64,000 nt of DNA from an uncultured Dorea sp. (lineage in GTDB: Bacteria; Bacillota; Clostridia; Lachnospirales; Lachnospiraceae), in contig CAJUMF010000016.1 in the NCBI GenBank assembly GCA_910586965.1, positions 1-64,000 of the forward strand. The letters are read 5' to 3'. A model generated the notes under the pieces. It did not search any database, was not told the origin of the DNA, and saw nothing but the letters and a program-made list of their open reading frames with translations. How positions within the stretch are numbered: position 1 is the stretch's first letter; the number at the start of each line of letters is the position of its first letter. Shown here in pieces: positions 43,698-50,972 of the stretch. The position numbers and the translations under genes were made by a program.

Positions 43698-45395
43698 ATG
43701 GCAAGGACAGTTGGAATCGGTCATCAGGATTTTGAAGATTTGCGGCTGAAGGATAATTTTTATGTGGATAAAACGAATTTTATCAAAGAGTGGTGGGAAG
43801 CAGATGATGTAGTGACACTGATATCCCGTCCCCGGAGATTCGGGAAGACCTTGAACATGAGTATGTTAGAAAAGTTCTTTTCTGTAAAGTGCGCCGGACG
43901 GGGAGAATTGTTCGAAGGGCTTTCTATATGGGAGGATGAAAAGTATCGTAAGATACAGGGAACTTATCCTGTGATAGCGTTAAGCTTTGCAACAGTGAAA
44001 ACGACATCATTTTCGGATGCCAGAAAGGAAATCTGCCAGCTTATCAAGGAGTTATATAATAAAAATGATTTTTTGCTTGAGAGTGGTTGCCTGAATGAAG
44101 ATGAGAAGGAGATGTATCACAGAGTATCAGCCGAGATGGAAAATTATATTGCGGGAGGTTCTTTGCGGGCGCTTTCAGATTATCTGATGCGGTATTACGG
44201 GAAAAAAGTAATCATTCTTCTGGATGAATATGACACGCCGATGCAGGAGGCATATATAAGCGGGTACTGGGATGAAATGGTGGAGTTCATCAGAAGCCTG
44301 TTTAATGCCACATTCAAGACAAATCCTTATCTGGAACGGGCTGTTATGACAGGCATAACGAGAGTGAGTAAAGAATCTATATTTTCGGATTTGAATAATT
44401 TGAAAGTGATCACTACAACTTCTATGCAGTATGAAGATGCTTTTGGATTTACAGAAGAAGAGACGTTTGCCGCATTAGACGAATTTGGAATGTCAGAAAA
44501 GAAGGAAAAGGTAAAAGACTGGTACGACGGCTTTACATTTGGGAAAAAGGCAGATATCTACAATCCTTGGTCTATCATTAATTATTTGAATATAAAAAAA
44601 ATAGACGCTTATTGGGCAAACACAAGTTCTAATAGTCTGGTGGGGCAATTGATCCGCGTGGGAGATAAAGAGATAAAGCAATCATTTGCGAAACTTCTTT
44701 CAGGGGAACATCTGAGGATGCCAATTGATGAACAGATTGTTTATAATGAATTAGGTGATAATGAGGCGGCAATATGGAGTCTTTTGCTTGCCAGCGGATA
44801 TCTTAAAGTAGTTAAACCTGGAGATTATGAAGAAAGTGAATATGGGATTGATGCGCCGAAGTATGAGCTTGCAATTACAAATTTTGAGACGAGACATATG
44901 TTTGGAAATATGGTACGGGGGTGGTTTCGTAAAAGTGCGTCTGCCTACAACGGTTTTATAAAGGCACTGCTTTCAGATGATATAGAGTCTATGAATGCTT
45001 ATATGAATAGAATTACATCTACGATATTCAGCTATTTTGATACCGGGAAAAATCCATTAGGGGAAGGGGAGGAAAGATTTTATCATGGTTTTGTGTTGGG
45101 TCTAATGGTAGAGCTTAATAGCCGTTATACGATTACTTCTAACCGAGAGAGCGGCTTCGGAAGGTATGATGTAATGCTGGAGCCTAAGCGGCAAAGTGAT
45201 GATGCTATTATCCTGGAATTTAAAGTACAGAATAAAAGACGCGAGAAGGAGCTTTCTGATACGGCAAAAGCCGCTTTGCAGCAGATTGAAGAGAAAAATT
45301 ATGATGCTGTGCTCATAGGAAAGGGTATAGAAAAAGAACGGATACGGAAGTACGGGTTTGCATTTTGTGGGAAAGAGGTGTTGATTGGTGGGTAG
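43698..45395 (+). CDS. AAA-ATPase-like/PD-(D/E)XK nuclease protein (DUF1703 family)
   Basis: From ATG 43698 (AAAGGAAG upstream) the product is 565 residues. The N-terminus IGHQDFEDLRLKDNFYVDKT and a Walker A-like RPRRFGKTLNMSM (Lys50) define the AAA-ATPase_like domain; Walker B is IILLDEYDTPMQEA. The C-terminal PDDEXK_9 domain contains GFGRYDVMLEP and AIILEFKVQ, the D...ExK nuclease triad. These proteins are highly multicopy in gut Firmicutes and Bacteroidetes; their function is unproven but a defence or mobile-element role is often suggested. It has its own promoter and terminator, so it is a stand-alone cassette between the glycan and surface-protein regions. Confidence 0.88.
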   Translation: MARTVGIGHQDFEDLRLKDNFYVDKTNFIKEWWEADDVVTLISRPRRFGKTLNMSMLEKFFSVKCAGRGELFEGLSIWEDEKYRKIQGTYPVIALSFATVKTTSFSDARKEICQLIKELYNKNDFLLESGCLNEDEKEMYHRVSAEMENYIAGGSLRALSDYLMRYYGKKVIILLDEYDTPMQEAYISGYWDEMVEFIRSLFNATFKTNPYLERAVMTGITRVSKESIFSDLNNLKVITTTSMQYEDAFGFTEEETFAALDEFGMSEKKEKVKDWYDGFTFGKKADIYNPWSIINYLNIKKIDAYWANTSSNSLVGQLIRVGDKEIKQSFAKLLSGEHLRMPIDEQIVYNELGDNEAAIWSLLLASGYLKVVKPGDYEESEYGIDAPKYELAITNFETRHMFGNMVRGWFRKSASAYNGFIKALLSDDIESMNAYMNRITSTIFSYFDTGKNPLGEGEERFYHGFVLGLMVELNSRYTITSNRESGFGRYDVMLEPKRQSDDAIILEFKVQNKRREKELSDTAKAALQQIEEKNYDAVLIGKGIEKERIRKYGFAFCGKEVLIGG

Positions 45396-45476
45396 TTACT
45401 ATTACATGATGGGAAAGGTTGGGTTCTTAATTTCATAGTTTTCGACAATAAAAATATAAAATGGAATGAATTTCTG

Positions 45477-45531
45477 AGAGGGTGTTGCAAAGTCATCTAA
45501 ATAGATGATTGAGCAATATCCTCTTTTTTTT
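45477..45531 (+). terminator. Rho-independent terminator
   Basis: AGAGGGTGTTGC (45477-45488) pairs with GCAATATCCTCT (45513-45524) over 12 bp including two G-U pairs, with an inner TCATCT/AGATGA stem, followed by eight Ts. It ends the DUF1703 transcript. The rest of the gap 45396-45741 holds only the promoter below; I see no other gene in it. Confidence 0.85.
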
Positions 45532-45659
45532 ATGCCCATAATGCTGGCAACGTCTTTTTCAGAAACGTCTGCCAGTTTTTTGATGTAAATAGCAAAGAGC
45601 GTGTTGTGTTCACTTATTGAAAATACAAATATATGATAGGTACATATATAGTATATCAA

Positions 45660-45688
45660 TTGGACGGATACGTGGGGGGGGGTATAAT
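45660..45688 (+). promoter_or_regulatory. G-tract (G9) promoter of the first surface protein
   Basis: TTGGAC (45660-45665) and TATAAT (45683-45688) are separated by exactly 17 bp, and nine of the spacer bases are an uninterrupted G run (45674-45682). A nearly identical promoter precedes the second surface gene at 50896-50924. Slippage in the G run would change spacer length to 16 or 18 bp and so promoter strength. At nine Gs the spacing is optimal. Confidence 0.85.
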
Positions 45689-45741
45689 AGGGATGATATA
45701 TAATAACGCATTCAGATAAACGCATTGAGGAGGTAAGATAT

Positions 45742-48606
45742 ATGAGAATGTGTAAAAAACGGACGCTGTCGTTGATATTGACGTTAGCGTTGATAGTAGG
45801 ATGCTTCACAGGGACGGGGATAACTGTGAAGGCGACGGATGATGATGTAGAGTTGGAAAGTATAACATTGTCTCCGGAATCACTGGGAAGTCAAGGTGGA
45901 ACAGTTCAAGTAATTGGAAAAGGGAAAAATCTACCAGCTACTCTTTATTACCGGGTTGGAAAGGTGACTGGGATAAATCCTCCAACGTTTGATTGGGGAG
46001 AATGGACAACTGCAACAGTAAGTAGTTCTACAGATCCAACATTTACCGCAGAGATCCCGTCAAATACAGAAAGTGAAGCAGTCACGTATAGAGTTCAAGT
46101 TAATACACTAAAGGGGACAAGTTTTGCAAAGTCACAAAACATCACAGTTGCCGCCTCAGATGATTCGGCAGAACCAGTAGACAAAGCAGAGCTGGAAAAA
46201 GTAATTGCAGATGCCAAATCAAGAACAGAGCAGGATTATGAAGCGGCTGGATGGGCGGCAATGCAGAAAAAGTTACAGGCAGCCCAAGATGTAAATAATA
46301 AAGAAGAAGCAACAGCCGAAGAAGTAAAAGCAGCGCAAGAAGCATTACAGGCAGCTCTTGATGCGCTTGTATCAAAAATAGCTACAATCACAAAGGTAAC
46401 AGCTACACCATCTGAAATTCCTACAAGCGGAGGTGTCGTACAGCTTAAAGTTGAAGGAACGAATCTGACCAAGACGAATTGGGGAGTAGAGACAGAACGC
46501 TTTATAAGTGGAACAACTGTGTCAGCGAGCAATAGTGCAGGAGTAGCTACTGTAAAGGATATTACAGAAAATGGTGCTACAATTGAGATTTCTTCAAATG
46601 GGATGAAAAACGACATAGATTTTGTGTTCACTGTAGGACCGAAAAAAGGAGAGACCATTGAGAAATCCCAAAAAGTAACAGTAAAGCAGTTGGCGAAGAC
46701 TTATTCTACAACAAGCTTAACACCTGAAGTGGTAGTGCTTGCAGATGCTAAAACCATAGTTGCAGAATTTGCGGAGGATATATCGGCAATAGAAGGAGCA
46801 GACCTGAAAAATTTGGTTTACATTGCAGATACAAACGGAGAAAACCGCTATGATCTGACAGACGAGGGTAAAGTGACAATTGACAATAAAAAGGTTATTG
46901 TCGAGTATGCAGAGCCATTAAGTGATATTGGAACGACATCATATTTGTATATTAAAGAAGGCGCAATGACTACAGTTGTCAATAAAGAGACGTTGGTAGT
47001 GTCTGACATCAAGTGGCTTGTTCAGACCACTACAAGAGTATCTAGCATCACCGTAGACAAAGACTTGTTTGACAGCAAAGGCGGAACAGTAACAGCAGTA
47101 TTAAACGGTTACAAAGTAGAAGATATTGACCTTGAAAATGATCTTACAGCAGCCGTATACATTCCGGGAGAGACAGAGGCATCTAATATTGCAGTCAGCA
47201 AGGCGAAAAACGAAGACCAAAAACCAGTCCTTACTTTCACAGTTCCGGAAAACAAGACGACAAGTACCATGAGCTATTGGCTGAATGTTAAGTACAAGGG
47301 AACTCCGGTATATGAGAGTGCCGCAGACAGCCGTGGTCAGAGAACAGCAATCTCCGTACTTCCGGAAGGTAAGACGGACAAGGACGTTACTTTGAGCAAA
47401 GTAACAATCTCCGGCAATAACAAAACAGAAGTTAACAATACAACAGATATAGAAGTTAATGTGTCTAACAATATCGGTGAGCTTAAGACAGAGCTCAGAG
47501 TATACGGTACGAATCTTAAGTCTGAGCTGACAAAGGTACGTGCAGTTGATGAGAATGGTATCATATGGCCGGTCTACCAGATTTCAGAGTGTGACGGAAC
47601 ATGGAGATTCATTGCCATTGCAGGGCCTCATAGAAATGGTGTGTTTGGTGACGGCAACAGTCAGCTTATCGAACTGCTTCCCCCGAGATATGCGGGAACG
47701 AATAAGACGTACAAGATTCAGGTAGCACTTGACGGAAAGAACTTTATCGAGGAACCATGTGTAACATTGAAGGTTATGAATGAAGGTATAAGCGGTGAGT
47801 CAGAATTCAGAGATTGCACTTCTAATAACTTCAAATATGTTACTGTTAAATATGTGGATGAGGCCGGCAAAGAGCTGGCAAAGTCGGATGTGTATAAAGG
47901 ATACTGCATCTCTATGCCAGAGGGATTTGGCATTGCGCCGAAGCAGATTGAAGGTTATAAGCTTATCAAAGAGCCAAAGCTTGATGAGTGGGTAGATGAA
48001 GGAAGAACCTATAGTTATGTATACAGAAGCACATCTGCAGGAACAAATGTACAGAAGCCGGTGACAGATTCGAGTCCGGTAAAGGTCAGCAGTATCAAAC
48101 TCAGTGCTATATCAAAAAAGATTGCGGCCGGTAAGAAAGTACAGATGAAGACAGAGGTGTTCCCTGCGAATGCGACGAATAAGGCTGTCACATATAAGAC
48201 AAGCAATAAAAAATATGCAACAGTCAGTGCTTCCGGTAAGGTTACATTGAAAAAAGCAGGAGCAGGTAAGACAGTTACGATTACATCAACGGCAAAAGAT
48301 GGAAGCGGTAAGAAAGCTACTTATAAGATTTCCATTATGAAGAATGCGGTAAAGAGCGTTAAGCTTAAAGCGGCAAAGACTGTGAAAGCAGGAAAGAAGC
48401 TGAAAGTAAAAGCTACTGTTAAGACGACCGGCAAGAAGGCTAATAAGAAGCTGAAATGGACAAGCTCTAATACAAAGTATGCAACAGTATCCGCCAGCGG
48501 TGTCGTAAAGACAAAGAAGGCCGGAAAAGGTAAGACAGTAAAAATTACAGCAACAGCAACAGATGGAAGCAATAAGAAGGGCGCTGTTAAGATTAAAATT
48601 AAATAA
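45742..48606 (+). CDS. Exported Big2/FIVAR surface protein, paralogue 1
   Basis: The 954-residue protein begins with a signal peptide (MRMCKKRTLSLILTLALIVG...VKATD); IVGC near residue 21 could be read as a lipobox, but cleavage after VKA is more likely. The mature part has a FIVAR-like helical module (about 150-215), several Ig-like beta domains, an ITKVTATPSEIPTSGG domain shared with paralogue 2, a MucBP-like segment (about 690-755, VKYVDEAGKELA), and two Lys-rich Big2 repeats at the C-terminus (about 775-954). There is no LPxTG motif; the Big2 repeats may bind the wall. Expression is from the G9 promoter. GAGGAGG precedes the start. Confidence 0.85.
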   Translation: MRMCKKRTLSLILTLALIVGCFTGTGITVKATDDDVELESITLSPESLGSQGGTVQVIGKGKNLPATLYYRVGKVTGINPPTFDWGEWTTATVSSSTDPTFTAEIPSNTESEAVTYRVQVNTLKGTSFAKSQNITVAASDDSAEPVDKAELEKVIADAKSRTEQDYEAAGWAAMQKKLQAAQDVNNKEEATAEEVKAAQEALQAALDALVSKIATITKVTATPSEIPTSGGVVQLKVEGTNLTKTNWGVETERFISGTTVSASNSAGVATVKDITENGATIEISSNGMKNDIDFVFTVGPKKGETIEKSQKVTVKQLAKTYSTTSLTPEVVVLADAKTIVAEFAEDISAIEGADLKNLVYIADTNGENRYDLTDEGKVTIDNKKVIVEYAEPLSDIGTTSYLYIKEGAMTTVVNKETLVVSDIKWLVQTTTRVSSITVDKDLFDSKGGTVTAVLNGYKVEDIDLENDLTAAVYIPGETEASNIAVSKAKNEDQKPVLTFTVPENKTTSTMSYWLNVKYKGTPVYESAADSRGQRTAISVLPEGKTDKDVTLSKVTISGNNKTEVNNTTDIEVNVSNNIGELKTELRVYGTNLKSELTKVRAVDENGIIWPVYQISECDGTWRFIAIAGPHRNGVFGDGNSQLIELLPPRYAGTNKTYKIQVALDGKNFIEEPCVTLKVMNEGISGESEFRDCTSNNFKYVTVKYVDEAGKELAKSDVYKGYCISMPEGFGIAPKQIEGYKLIKEPKLDEWVDEGRTYSYVYRSTSAGTNVQKPVTDSSPVKVSSIKLSAISKKIAAGKKVQMKTEVFPANATNKAVTYKTSNKKYATVSASGKVTLKKAGAGKTVTITSTAKDGSGKKATYKISIMKNAVKSVKLKAAKTVKAGKKLKVKATVKTTGKKANKKLKWTSSNTKYATVSASGVVKTKKAGKGKTVKITATATDGSNKKGAVKIKIK

Positions 48607-48655
48607 TTGAGTGATTGTTTCTGGAATTTGAGTTTTGAAATGATAAACTAAAAAA

Positions 48656-48697
48656 TTGGGATGGATAATTCTTGGTGATTACCATCCCGATTTTATT
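48656..48697 (+). terminator. Rho-independent terminator after surface protein 1
   Basis: TTGGGATGG (48656-48664) pairs with CCATCCCGA (48682-48690), followed by TTTTATT. A decayed copy of this element occurs at 49576-49610. Confidence 0.8.
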
Positions 48698-48749
48698 ATA
48701 TAATATTTGTTGATAAATAAGCTAAACCATGGAAATTTGGAAACGTTTT

Positions 48750-49220
48750 TTATGATGATTCTGTATTCAGTTTATCGAGTAAGACAGTTGTTGTGTTTGT
48801 GGCGATATGTATACGCTCTTTTTTGAGCAGTGCACGTTTTCGTTGATTTGCTTCATAGTTGCGGCCGCCTTTTGTAAAGGCTGAACAGCAAAGAAAATCG
48901 CATTTTGCATCTCCCTTTGGAGTGGTATGGATGATGAAAACGTAGCTATCAATCATAACGTGGCTGGAAATCAGATAATCTGCTTTGATGTTAGTGGTAA
49001 AAGGATACATTCGCGGCATGAAAGAATAAAGATTAAAATCATTATCTAAAGAATTTTTTAAATGGATTAATGCTTCTAATCGTGGTTTGATTATTTCATC
49101 GAATTGTACTGCTTTTTGAATCTGTTTAAAAGTTATTTTCCCTTCCAGAATTCGGTCTGCAATTTTAGCAGATGTATAGTTTGGAAGGGAAAGATCTTTC
49201 ATGTACTGAAAACCGACCAA
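48750..49220 (-). CDS. PBECR-like (phage/polyvalent-protein nuclease-type) protein, probably 5'-truncated
   Basis: The product (156 residues from TTG 49220; ATG 49202 is an alternative) reads SLPNYTSAKIADRILEGKIT, then IKADYLISSHVMIDSYVFII, then NYEANQRKRALLKKERIHIA. This resembles the PBECR4 group of predicted RNase-fold domains found in polyvalent phage proteins and toxins; my assignment is from pattern memory. In the same frame, sensible sequence (KWIFYSNPHL) continues upstream of 49220 to a TAG just past 49296, with no ATG. The N-terminus therefore seems lost or replaced by the RNA gene upstream. It lies downstream of the small RNA on the same strand. The domain identity and activity remain uncertain. 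Confidence 0.5.
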   Translation of the reverse strand: MVGFQYMKDLSLPNYTSAKIADRILEGKITFKQIQKAVQFDEIIKPRLEALIHLKNSLDNDFNLYSFMPRMYPFTTNIKADYLISSHVMIDSYVFIIHTTPKGDAKCDFLCCSAFTKGGRNYEANQRKRALLKKERIHIATNTTTVLLDKLNTESS

Positions 49221-49264
49221 ATGCGGATTGCTGTAAAATATCCATTTTGTATAGCCGCCTTTGG

Positions 49265-49440
49265 TAAAAATAAAAGACCTTGCGTGAGCAAGGCCCTATA
49301 AAAGCGTTTTCTTTCAGCTCCGAAGAACCTATTCGGCTTGAGGTTATCGTATAACCCAAGGTCTGGCTCCACAACCGGCTGCACGCCGACACAGTCAATT
49401 GCTTCTTAACCAACGATAGCTGATCTCGTCGCTATCCTCT
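49265..49440 (-). ncRNA. Structured small RNA, about 176 nt, with intrinsic terminator
   Basis: On the minus strand a consensus promoter is followed by a GC-richer stretch that folds extensively. GATAGC/GCTATC form a 5' hairpin (49415-49436), GGTTAT/ATAACC pair (49342-49356), CCGAA/TTCGG pair (49320-49336), and a strong terminator GGCCTTGC-loop-GCAAGGTC is followed by TTTTATTTTT (49295-49265). AGACCTTG (49364-49357) can alternatively pair with CAAGGTCT (49282-49275), which would break the terminator. The open frame across it (82 codons) lacks a ribosome site. Clostridial raiA-motif RNA is my best family guess but this is not verified. A cis-regulatory leader of the downstream PBECR-like gene is also possible. 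Confidence 0.65.
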
Positions 49441-49446
49441 GTAAAT

Positions 49447-49474
49447 ATTATAACATGAAATAGATTCAAGTCAA
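49447..49474 (-). promoter_or_regulatory. Promoter of the small RNA
   Basis: On the minus strand TTGACT (49474-49469) and TATAAT (49452-49447) are 16 bp apart, with TG one base before the -10 (extended -10), predicting transcription start near 49440. Confidence 0.75.
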
Positions 49475-49575
49475 TAACTTGAATTTATTTCCGAGCAACG
49501 AATCAATTCGTGCTTCTAATGTATTATATGAAATCAACTAATAAAATGTCAATGAAAAATTTGGAAATAAATAAA

Positions 49576-49706
49576 CGGGATAATTTCTAGTAATTATCAT
49601 CCTGATTTTCTGTGTGTGTCGGATTTACCTTTTTAGGATTGCTGTAAATATTCATTTTGTATAGCCGCCTTTGGTAAAAATAGGACTGGCTCTACAACCG
49701 GCTGCA
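49576..49706. repeat. Relic duplicate of the terminator/small-RNA block
   Basis: 49576-49610 resembles the terminator at 48658-48694. 49636-49682 matches 49225-49271 nearly base for base, and 49683-49706 matches 49360-49383. The second copy therefore lacks the PBECR-like gene and about 88 nt of the RNA (equivalent of 49272-49359). It directly abuts the flavodoxin stop codon. Confidence 0.8.
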
Positions 49707-49710
49707 TGTC

Positions 49711-50157
49711 TTACATCCAGTTCCGGATTTCCTCTTCTGTCACGCCATTTGCATTTAACGGCTTATGCCATCTGACCTCCGGATACAATTTCTTTAGCTT
49801 TACGGCAAGTTTCGTCGGTTTTGTGGCTCCGCTCGTGGTAAATACTGCTGCATGCCTGCCATTCAAACCCAAGGCATCTATCAGAGTCAGAACCACATTT
49901 GGAGCACCTCCGCACCAAATCGGAAATCCAATCAGGATCCGGTCATACTTTTGGATATCCGGTATCTCCATTGCAAGCTCTGGACGTGCTTTTGTAAAGA
50001 TCTCTTTCATAGAGGTCAATACTGTCTTCCCATAGGACATCTCGTAAGGTCTTCCCGGCTTAATTTCCACTAAGTCAGCCTTCTTTAGCCCCGCAATCTT
50101 CTCAGCGGCCGCTTTGGTTGTTCCTGTCTGGGAAAAATAAATCACTAATGTACCCAT
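49711..50157 (-). CDS. Flavodoxin
   Basis: The 148-residue product from ATG 50157 (GGAAGGAG upstream; ORF could extend to 50178) is an FMN-binding flavodoxin: phosphate loop LVIYFSQTGTTKAAAEKIA at the N-terminus, then the IGFPIWCGGAPNVVLTLID and VFTTSGATKPTKLA flavin loops. It is an electron carrier in the cytosol and is closest in style to the flavodoxins used as general reductants in clostridia. It lies 2 nt after the zinc-ribbon gene on the minus strand. The relic repeat begins just past its stop. Confidence 0.9.
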   Translation of the reverse strand: MGTLVIYFSQTGTTKAAAEKIAGLKKADLVEIKPGRPYEMSYGKTVLTSMKEIFTKARPELAMEIPDIQKYDRILIGFPIWCGGAPNVVLTLIDALGLNGRHAAVFTTSGATKPTKLAVKLKKLYPEVRWHKPLNANGVTEEEIRNWM

Positions 50158-50159
50158 AA

Positions 50160-50531
50160 TCAAAATCTCCTTCCACATTTTGGGCAGTATTCAAACTCTT
50201 CCTGCGTCTCATATCCACAGCTTACGCATCTTTTGGCGCTGCTTTTGTATCCTGCCTGTACCTGTGTCAGATGTTCCGGCAGGATTTCTATCTTTTCTCC
50301 CTTTGCAATCTGTTTCCCAATCTCCGGCGCAAGAGAATAAACCGTATTACAGCATGTACTTTGTACATAGTACTGTCTGCTCCATTTCAAACAGGGAATG
50401 AAAAAAAGCGACAGACACATGTAAGTCATGTACACCCGGTATCTTCCATAAGAACCACAATGTGCACAGACCATCATCTGATTATAGTCAAAATCCTTTC
50501 TTCCTTGGGTAATTCCCATGATAAAAAACAT
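50160..50531 (-). CDS. Zinc-ribbon domain protein
   Basis: The 123-residue protein starts MFFIMGITQGRKDFDYNQ and contains four Cys pairs: CAHCGSYG near residue 20, CNTVYS preceded by TCC, and a C-terminal RCVSCGYETQEEFEYCPKCG ribbon. A hydrophobic MCLSLFFIPC segment (about 36-46) could be membrane associated. This architecture matches small zinc-ribbon proteins of Firmicutes of unknown role. ATG 50531 is preferred; an in-frame ATG at 50561 adds ten residues. It is transcribed with the flavodoxin. Confidence 0.75.
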   Translation of the reverse strand: MFFIMGITQGRKDFDYNQMMVCAHCGSYGRYRVYMTYMCLSLFFIPCLKWSRQYYVQSTCCNTVYSLAPEIGKQIAKGEKIEILPEHLTQVQAGYKSSAKRCVSCGYETQEEFEYCPKCGRRF

Positions 50532-50561
50532 CTGCGTGCTTCTCCCTATCCATTTATTCAT

Positions 50562-50895
50562 AAATTTTGCGCACTTGGCAACTAATTTTTCTTCAACAAT
50601 ATCTGTTTATACATCATAATTGGTCAAGGCTCCGACTGCGGTAATATTTTTCGCAAGTATATTTTCTGCTTTTATCCGTCTAACTCTCTTTGTTTTTATC
50701 TTATCACATCTCCTTAAAAGAATCCACAAGAATAACCGGATTCGTATAGGCTGCATTTTTTTAGAATTAAGGTATAAGTATCTACGGGATGGGGGTATTT
50801 CTTTCTGGAAACTCATCTTGATGTTTGCCTGTAAAGGTAATACTTTTGATTTGTTTATATATAGATTAATTGAATAAGTATATTATATTTTTCAA
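50562..50895. other. AT-rich intergenic stretch without a supported gene
   Basis: The region lies between the divergent zinc-ribbon gene and the second surface-protein promoter. Open frames on both strands (69 codons minus, 85 plus) have no homology that I recognise and no convincing ribosome site. I see no repeat or RNA structure. Confidence 0.5.
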
Positions 50896-50924
50896 TTGGA
50901 CGGATAGGTGGGGGGGGGTATAAT
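50896..50924 (+). promoter_or_regulatory. G-tract (G9) promoter of the second surface protein
   Basis: TTGGAC (50896-50901) and TATAAT (50919-50924) are 17 bp apart with an uninterrupted G9 run (50910-50918) in the spacer. The stretch from TCAATTGGACGGATA through the -10 box is almost identical to the promoter at 45660. Confidence 0.85.
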
Positions 50925-50972
50925 GATGATGACTTATAATACATTCGGACAAAATATTGAGGAGGTAAAGAC

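Noticed and set aside
45674..45682. G9 run as a sequencing artefact
   Set aside because: The same length and flanks occur at a second independent locus and both give optimal promoter spacing, although raw reads should still be checked.
45402..45809. 135-codon minus-strand ORF over the terminator and promoter upstream of surface gene 1
   Set aside because: It reads through the terminator, the G9 promoter and the first codons of the surface gene, and has no ribosome site or recognisable domain.
47980..48606. Repetitive Lys-rich DNA of the Big2 repeats as a CRISPR-like or tandem repeat array
   Set aside because: The periodicity is that of coding Big2 domains; there are no regularly spaced identical repeats with unique spacers.
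49165..49413. 82-codon minus-strand ORF through the small-RNA region
   Set aside because: It follows paired RNA segments and the terminator; no Shine-Dalgarno and no protein family recognised, so RNA is the better explanation.
50607..50816. 69-codon minus-strand ORF in the intergenic stretch before surface gene 2
   Set aside because: No homology or start signal; Lys/Arg-rich composition follows from AT-rich DNA.
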